A DNA stretch of 64,000 nt from Angiostrongylus vasorum (taxonomy: Eukaryota > Nematoda > Chromadorea > Rhabditida > Metastrongylidae). Positions within the stretch are counted from its first letter, which is position 1. The number at the start of each line of letters is the position of its first letter. The notes beneath the pieces are model-generated. The model worked only from the letters and a program-made list of their open reading frames with translations. It was not told where the DNA came from and made no database searches. The DNA is taken from contig JADANN010000461.1 in NCBI GenBank assembly GCA_018806985.1, positions 1,426,001 through 1,490,000 on the forward strand. Direction: 5' to 3'. Shown piece by piece: positions 24,301 through 33,300 of the stretch. The position numbers and the translations under genes are program-made.

Positions 24301-27300
24301 CGTCGTCCACTACCGTGTATTTCTAGGAGTAATTTTTCTTTGATATCATGAAGAGCGTCCAGTGTACGGTGTCGTTATCTCCTTAATGGAAGCTTCTGAT
24401 GGCAGCACGATCGTCTTATCAACGCATATCATCACCTTTGTACTTTTAAAAAAATTTTGGCAAATGCTGAGGTTTTAGCCCTCTCACCGTTCATCCTACT
24501 AAGTACTATCGAATGAAAGCTCTTTCGTGTTCAATGTGTGAGATCCTTCGTTTTCTGTTTAGGATAAGAGTATAATATTGCACCAAGAGAGATTTGAATT
24601 CTTTAAAAACGTCTACTACCGATTAATACAAAAAGAAGTTATAGATGTACTTCCAAAGAAATTAAGTGACGATCGGACTCTTCTTTTACTGAATTGGTGC
24701 CCATCGTTTCCAGGTACACCCATAAGGTGCGCATTCTTGCTCCGGTGTTTATTTTTCGTGATACCGTATATGGCATATCTGACAGCTGAAATCACGTCGT
24801 TGTCATCAATTATTGCGTGAGTTACTTACAGTATTTCTGAATGTTAATATACTTTAACTAGAGATTAGTGATGACCATAAAAGGCAAAAGCATTGAATCA
24901 CTTGGGTGTAGATGATCAGTTTCTTGGAGGCTCGCCATTCGTTCGACTCCATTCGTAGCATTGACGATGGAATGCACAAAATTATATATGTTTCTTGCGG
25001 ACTCATTTTCGTATCAAACCAGTACTTTCATTCTCGAGATAAGTCTGGTACTAAGTTGCTGACAACCCAGAAGTAATTGTGGGCTGGATAGTTGAGGGGA
25101 AAAGATCGAACCTAGAACTTTGTATAAATTGTAATACACCTCTAACTACAGCGATGCATGCGCCAGAAACGAATGCATTGTGTTTATTACGACGACGTAT
25201 AATGTCTTATCTGGCATAGCGGGTAGCGTAGTGGTAGTGATGCCGGTCATCACGAGTGGGGTGCTGGTTCGACCTCGCACCCTGCTCACCAAACCTCTCA
25301 TGCCTTTGGGGTTAGGAAATTGGTACCGGACTTCTCTGGAAAAACTTTACACTCTGTAGCCAAAGTAGGAACCCTCTAGCCTGGCTCTCTCAGGGCTCCA
25401 AGCAAAATCGACTGGACCAGCATTCAAAGAAATTCGTAATGGAAGGAAAAAATCCTCAAGCACCAGCCGAAGTCACACGTAAAAAGTTGGAATTGAGGAT
25501 TTTCGTGGATGATGGATCCGAGGAAACGAATCGAATGCAAGAAGTGCTAGGTTTTGCACACTAGATGTGAGAAAAGGATTGTATACTTACTTGGACACTT
25601 GGACGAGCCGTCCTCACTGATTGTCGGGCCCCAGCATAATATCCCTTTTTTTCGGAGTTTTGCTGGTTTAGCCATTGTGGTTCCCTGGAGTCCCGGGGTC
25701 AGCCTAGCCAAACTCTGCCCCATGTCGTCACCGCCACAGTCAATTGTTGCCCTTGTGGATCAGAGGGAGATTTGCCACCATACGAGTAGTTTCATATTAG
25801 AACGGTGGCAGACCCTGGTATTTGTTTACTCTTAGCTAGGCTTCCTATCGGAGGAATGAATCCCAGGGCTGTAGATCGCAGGCCGACACCTAAGAACACC
25901 TCCCAGCCACGATGAGGCGGTAGACCGTTCGGAGGTCGTATGGAGACGGATCGTATGGAACAAGAAATGGCATAGTACGAGATGAAATCCATGTAAATTT
26001 TCACCCTTAAGTTCATAAAAAATGCAAATGTGATAAATTACGAACGGAGCACCTACTTTTTACTCATCTCCTAACAGTGTTCAAATATTCGACTTATACT
26101 AGTTCGAACAGCTGGGGTGATTCGATTGATCTTTACAGAATCGCTGTGTGCGGGATGGTGATGAAGCAATACGTCAAAGGTAACATCACCACAGCAGCTG
26201 CGAATTCTGTGAAATATTTCATAAAGATGCTGTCACAGTCATCAGAAACAGTAATCTTCATGTGAGATCGTTTTCTAGATATTCTATCGCTCATATTTTT
26301 TATTTCATTATGTACTTATGGTCATTAATTGATTTTTTTTTATTGAAATCTACAACTTAGCCCTCAAAGTGGATTATCTAACTCTCCTCATCTTTTCTGT
26401 ATGGTGTTCCTAGTTATGAATCCGCGATGTAAATGTAACAGAGGTTTACCACTCAGACCCACAGACACCGTTACCCGAAACCGAGGAACTCGAAGTTTTC
26501 ATTTTGGAAGTGAGCAAAAACTAAAGTAATCCCAGGAGTCTTTGACTGCATCTTGGAAGAAAGAAACTTGTCCAAATGTGAAAAACCATCCCCCTGGTCC
26601 ACAAAAGTAGGCCAGCGACGCTCTACCATCGAAGGATTTTTTTTTAAAAAAAAATCCAGAAGTAATTTTTATCATTTCTTAAAAAGTCAAGTATTGCGTG
26701 GCCCTTTTTATAAGAATATTCCTTCTTTAAAAATAACACGTTTTCCGTAACCTTTCTGAAAAGCCGAATAGCAAATCACCCTCGGATCCGAAAAGCTCGT
26801 CAGGTGAAAGACGAATGTGAGCGTTGTATTAAAGAGAAAATCTTCTCAAGCCAAAAAAATCAGGCGTTGCGTTATCCCTCATACAGGAACAGTCCGTTTT
26901 TACTAAACCCAGCAAATTTTCAATCATCCGTGTAGGACATAATATGGCTGTCCAAAAAAAAGATTTGTCATTTAAATGAAGCAGTCTTCGATCTACAAAG
27001 ACGGTCGACTTACGAACACACTGGGATGTCTTTTTAAGAATCTCAAGGTGGAAATCGAGCAAAAGATTAAAGTACACATGATATATAGAGATGGTTTTTC
27101 TTCATTAAAATCTGAATATTGCGAGCCATAATATAGTTCACATTGTCTTCAATATGTAATATGCGCATTGATTTTTCTGTTGTCACAGGTTCTTGGGATT
27201 GTCAACAATGTCATCAAACCACTACTGGGATACAGCGTTTGTTTGTGCCACAATTGGTTTTTGCCTTATCTATAGAACAATTGGTAAGCATATTTATTTC

Positions 27301-30300
27301 CTGACTCGAAAATTTTACTACTAACTGTTTCAATTCGGTAAAAGTACGTTTCGAATGAAGAACTTTTTTTCGTTACACACAAGAATTGAGCGTGCTCCAG
27401 AAACATGATAAAGTACACAGGAGATCGCAATGTACAGAGTGTAAGAAACGCAGAAAAAAACATAGCAAGATCGACTTATGAACTAAAATCACAAAAAAAA
27501 GTGTCAGAGGTACTTACTGGAGGAGGGTGGCACTGTGGTCGGTATGACTGAAATTTTAGTCATACCGCGTGCGGCAAGCAGTTACACGTCGACCCATGTG
27601 GCCGCCAAGCGGATTTTAATGTGTTCAGCGTAGATATCTAAACTGTATTATGGAAAATTTATGCGTGTAGTACAGAAATTGATTGAAAATGTAGACAAAA
27701 CGCAGACATATTTAGTTCCTGGTTCAGAACGAAAACTAGCAGTTTAAAATTTAAAGATTTTTTGTCACAATAGGATTAAGACAGATTTGATATGAAGCAT
27801 TTTGAAGTCCATTATTGTCTTCGCTTGAATTCGAACTCCTAAGTTTTCAGTTTAAAATTGGAATCAAGCTTAGTAGGTAAAAATAAGGACTTGAATTAAC
27901 ATTATTTATTGCTCTCAGTCCTCCCAACGGTTTACCGCCCTCATCGTGGCTGGGAGGTGGTCGTGGGTGTCGCCAGCGATGCACAGCGGAGATATGCGTC
28001 CCCCCTGCAGGGTCTCCTTAGCTGAGAAGGAATTCGGCGTTTCCATAAGGAAACCTAGCTTAGAGTAAGCCAGCACCAGGATCCACCACAGTCCTGGTGT
28101 GAAACTAGTCGCATGGTGGCAAATCTCCCACTGATCCACAAAGCCCCGTTACTGCCTGTGGTGGTGAAGACGTGGGGCAGGCTTTGGCCAGGCTGACCTC
28201 GGAATTCCAGAGAACCATAATGGCTAGACAAGTAAAACTCCGAAAAGAAGGAAATTATGCTGAACCCCGCACAACCAGTGAAGAACGGCCATCCAAGCGT
28301 CCAAGAAAGTATCGTGCTCAGTGGAATTTGTTTCGGGTTCAAAGTGAAGTTCTATCTGGAAAATGATCCATCTACTACTAATTATTGTCCAAAGATTTAT
28401 AGGCTAAGGTTTTTCCATGAAGAAGTTTCCAATCCAGGTCATTCTTTTTTGTAAATCTTTAAAGATTTTTCAGTTCTACAAAATTTTTTATTTTGTAGGT
28501 GTTTTGGTGCAGTGCTTCTTCTTGAACAAATTTCGTCATAAGAAATTTACAAAGGTAATTTCTTATGGAAATTTTGACAACTTTTTTCTAATAACGCTTC
28601 CGTTTCTAGATGTAACCACTTTTTATTTACTGCCTATTCTTTTTTTCATGAAGGGTATGATGTGAAATATAACCACAGTGACGCTGACATATTTGCATAA
28701 GTTAAGACAGTAGGTGTCTGCAGCGGGGGATCGAACATGCTATTACTTCCTTCCGGGGCTAAGCTGTTCACTACCACACCCTGCGTGTCCTTCGTCTGGC
28801 GTTTCTCTCAGCCGTGTTTTATACGCGCTATTGCGGCTGCAAACACCTACGGTCCGGAGTTTTGCAAATATCTCAGCCTCCATTTCCTTTATTTTTTTTC
28901 GTAGGAATCACCATCGAATTTTTCATTGTTACCTTTTATTTCTTATTGCTGCAACAATCATCAATTGGGATCGTTGTGGAGAAAATATAGAATGATTTTT
29001 TAAGAAGTTTATTCCAAAAGTATTTTTTCTGGTTAAAAGAAATTAATGACGACTTTACTTCAAAGAGAGAAAGTTTTCCCGCGTTACTCTTTCCCTTTGG
29101 CACTCCTATGTTCCAAGCCTACTCATTCACTCGTTTCCCTTTTGTTGTAAATTATTTCTTTATACCCTAACCTTGGAGCACGTGTGGCGCAGTGGTCGGA
29201 GGCTCCCCGCAACACACAAGTAGAATCGATCCGGGTGCCCATGGCCCACCAAGCCTTCCATCTTTCCGGGGTCGGCAAATTGGTACCAGTCTTGTCTGAA
29301 TGGATAGCAGCACTGGCTCGATACGTGGGTAGGCCACCGCGAATCATTGTAAAGACCAGATGTCCATTCATTCACTTCCAACGATGCTTATTGAAGTCGA
29401 ATGCATTGTGCATCTCTGAAGGGTTGATCAACGCGCAGAGCTTTATCCTTTATTCTTTATACACTGAGCTTTTCATATTTTTGTACAGTTACACTTTTTA
29501 ATTTGAACACTTACCAACCATTTCATTAATTTCCAGTGACTCTTTTGAGTTTTTGTACACATTTTTTGTTCAAGGTCGATCAGTTGATTCTCTCATATGG
29601 TGGTCTTCGCGGAGCGATCGCTTTCGGTCTGGCCATTTCTATTCCGGAAACGATCCTGGCCAGAAAAATGTTCATCACCACAACGATTGTGGTGATTTTC
29701 TTCACAGTTTTTCTTCAGGTAAGGAAGTTTTTCTTGTTCAACTTCTAATTCTAATAGAAAGGCGAAAAAGATATGGCTTTTGGTGTTGTTCAATCCGTTT
29801 GGGTTTCACTATGAGTTTGTCTCCACTCGTAAAATTGCTGAAATGATTGTGTTCATACTCGGACTGTGCTATAGCTTCTTTTGGCCCATCGATATATTAG
29901 ATCACTGTTTTTATAGTGCTAAGCTAGTCTGTTAGGGGAGCGTGTGTGGCAGTGATCGGAGGCTCCCTGCAACACATACATAGGATCGATCCCCGCGCAC
30001 CTGGCTCGCCAAGGCTTCCATCTCTACGAGGGCGACATATTGGTACCAGACTTCTCTGGGAGATAGCAGCGCTGGCTCGATAGATCGGTGGGCCACCGCG
30101 AGTCATTGTAAAGGCCAGATGTCCATTCATTCACCTTCAAACGATGCTTAATGAAGTCGAATGCGTGGCGCCTTCCTCAGCGATTCCCGAGTGCTTTATC
30201 GTTTCATCCTTTAAGATAGTGTGTTACGAATATGTCTTACCTTCAAGGATAGTAGCGGCCAAGGTTTGCCTGAAGTAGCGGGTTCGAACCATCAGTCCCT

Positions 30301-33300
30301 GGTTGTATTGCAGAGCACCACTAATTACTATGCTATGTGCACCTCCTAATCTGCAACATAAAATGAAAATCCTAATTTTCTAATGCGAAAGGTTTTTCGC
30401 ATATTGCATGGATTCATACAATGTTGTTGCAGAAGAAGACGTATTCAAGTGTTGTTGAATTGGTCGTAAAGAAGTTTTACATCAAAAATAAATCAGTGTT
30501 GCGGAAATCTCGAGGCAACCAAGATCCCTTCATCTCTTAAATCTTCCTTTACTTCTAGTTTTTCCTTTTTGTTTTCTACTGTTATTTTCTTGCGTTTCGT
30601 TTTAATGAAAAATCGTTTTCTGAAGCTTAAAGAGGGATTGTTGAAGTTGCCACCAGATTTTCTGCACTGTTTCTACCTATGTTTTTGTATCATGGCGCCG
30701 TATTTACTAAAGTACAAAGGTCGTATTAAGAAAAGGTTACAGAGGAAATAAAAACTGGAAGAGGCATTCCAGGGAACCACAATCCGTCCCCTAGTGAGCT
30801 ACTTGAATGTAGAAACGAAGGATGACCGACCAGCAACCATGACTGAAAGTATCTATAATAAGGTAACAGTTATAAAAAATTACGATTTATTTTTTATTTT
30901 TTTTAAATTTTTATTTTTTATCTTTATATATTTGACCCGATATCACGTGTAGTATAGATTTTCGCGGTAAATCACGAAGGTCTTCGATTTTACTTTCGGG
31001 CTCAGCAACTGCTTGACGGTTTGGTCTTCCTCATTAATTTCGTGAAATGTTGGCCGAATAACTTCTCCATGATGTTCTATTGTAGCCCTACTGGTGTATT
31101 TCCAGATTTTAGTCACAGACTGTTTCCAGCCTTTGTGGACTGTAGGGTTCCAGAGAAATCTGGCACACGATCTCGGAGAGGAGACGAGCTTTAGTAGAAT
31201 CGTAAAGCGTTTACACCATATTGAATAACATCCACTAGATATAGATACACACAGTTATAGTAATTTGCATACCTACACGACATGTTTACCAAGTGGCGAA
31301 CTGGAAGAAGGTCTCGTGCTTACCGTAGTCCGTAGTGCGATGTTGTCTTGGTGGCCACCAAGATCTACTGTCCAATAGGACCACTGATTTAGCCTTGACC
31401 TCATCTAAAACCCAACACTATCCTTTCTTTTTTCTTCTTCTTTAAAGTTATTAGAGAGTCGAATGTTCTATACATGAATGTTTAGCCTTAAGAAAGCCGC
31501 CATGACCACCAATTTGAGTAAGAGTGAAGAACGGCAGGAATTTCATTGCTTATTTACTGATCATTTCGTCGTCTCTTGTTTTTTTTCTTTGTAGTGTTCC
31601 TTAAAAAGCACCAGAAAGTTTTTTTTTGCAGTATCTTGATTATATGATGTCCGGATTGGAGGATATTGCTGGACAACAAGGTCATTATTCACTGCGTGAT
31701 AAGTAAGATTCTCTTGGCAATGATTCAAAAGTTTCTTTTTTCAGCTTTGCTCTTTATGTTTTTTCGTGGAAAATTGTAAAATTTCCAGTAGAATATTCAT
31801 ATACCTGATGTTCTTAGTGGCTGGGTATAAATTTCTCTCAAGGGTTCACGCTTTTTCTATCAGTTGATCAAGCATATCTTACTATTCCTTCAATAGGAAA
31901 CATTTTAGCGCCTTCAAGCGGAGACGTTTTTTACCGCCTTTCCTGTTTCTCGATAATTGCTTTTCTTTCCTTTTTTTTCTTTCCCTTAAAACCTCCAATT
32001 TTTTCCTTCTTTTTTGAAAAAATTCTGCTAAAAATATCCATAAATCTTTGAAATATCCCGTTACCAAGATGCGACGCTAACCATAGGCGGTACGGGAGAC
32101 CATCATAGGCTAGTGAAAAGCTGAAGCCTTGTACTCCTAGTTTCCCGAAACTTGAGGACTCTGTGACTCTGTAGAACTAATCACTTAATTAAACTGTAGC
32201 AGAATTATTGGCAGAAGAAATGACATCAAAAGAATACGGTGGTAATCATGAGCTAAGTTTTACTCGACTTGTGAAAAATGATTTTATTGGAAGTATTGCA
32301 ATAGCAAAGGTAGTATCTCATCAAAAGGAAGCCCTAAAGTGTTTATTATGTACCGTTAGAGTAAAAACTGGCTGAGAAAAAGTCAAAGCGGTACCGCGGT
32401 GGTGCAGTGAGTAACACGTGAGCCACCGGAAAGAGTAATCACATGTTCGAAACCTGCCGATGGTCTGGATTTTGCAAATATCGCAGCATCATTGTGTTTG
32501 TTTATAAAGTAACTGAGAATTTCGATGTTTTCAGTTTCGAACGCTTCAGTGCAAAAGTTCTTCGACCGATTCTGATGAGAAACGAACAGAAAAGAGATTT
32601 CGATGCCTCCACAATTGTTCGTGCTTATCAGAAGATTACACTAGAAGAAGCGATGAATCTCACAAAGTTGCAGAAAGCCGAACACAAGAGAATCTCTGCC
32701 CTTCGTGGGTAAGCGACCGATTTTTATCATAACCCACGCCATCGTTAGCGCGGCACTAAGAACATTTTTCAAGCGCATTATCCAGATTAGGTGGACAGCG
32801 GACGTAGCAGTTCAAAAAATGCCTTAGTTTTTCATTTCGTGGATTTTTTAGTTACGTGACTACATATGACATTGACTACACTTTGGTCACTTTTCATTTT
32901 ACCAGAAATTATGGGAACCCTAAGCAGCGACTTCTGAGCTTCTATAGACCAATATGCATCTGTATGAATGATTTTGAAGATCCACATAGGTGCTAGCGCG
33001 ATTACACATGACTCAATTTAAACTCAAACCAAATTTTTATAAATCGCTCATTCTGAATCGACAATTGATGGTCTCAAGGGTGTTAAAAGAAGTTATGACC
33101 ACTGTTAGAAACCTTCCTCTTGACACACTTAACTGGGGGGTGGGGCACCTTAGACTAGGAGTTAGTTGTGAGCAAAGAAGAGTGGATATTATTGCTGTTC
33201 ATGTACGCCGCCCTGTTGCTATTTTATTGAATTATTTAATTGGTTATAGTGGTCGTTGTTGGTCTTTGGCACGATGTCGCAAAAGTAACATGTGTCCAGT

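Noticed and set aside
25216..25290. Candidate tRNA genes at SINE heads
   Set aside because: A and B boxes are present, but acceptor and anticodon stems cannot be drawn. They are SINE heads.
31882..32067. Lys/Arg-rich - strand open frame
   Set aside because: It is the complement of a pyrimidine-rich intron tract in the exchanger gene.
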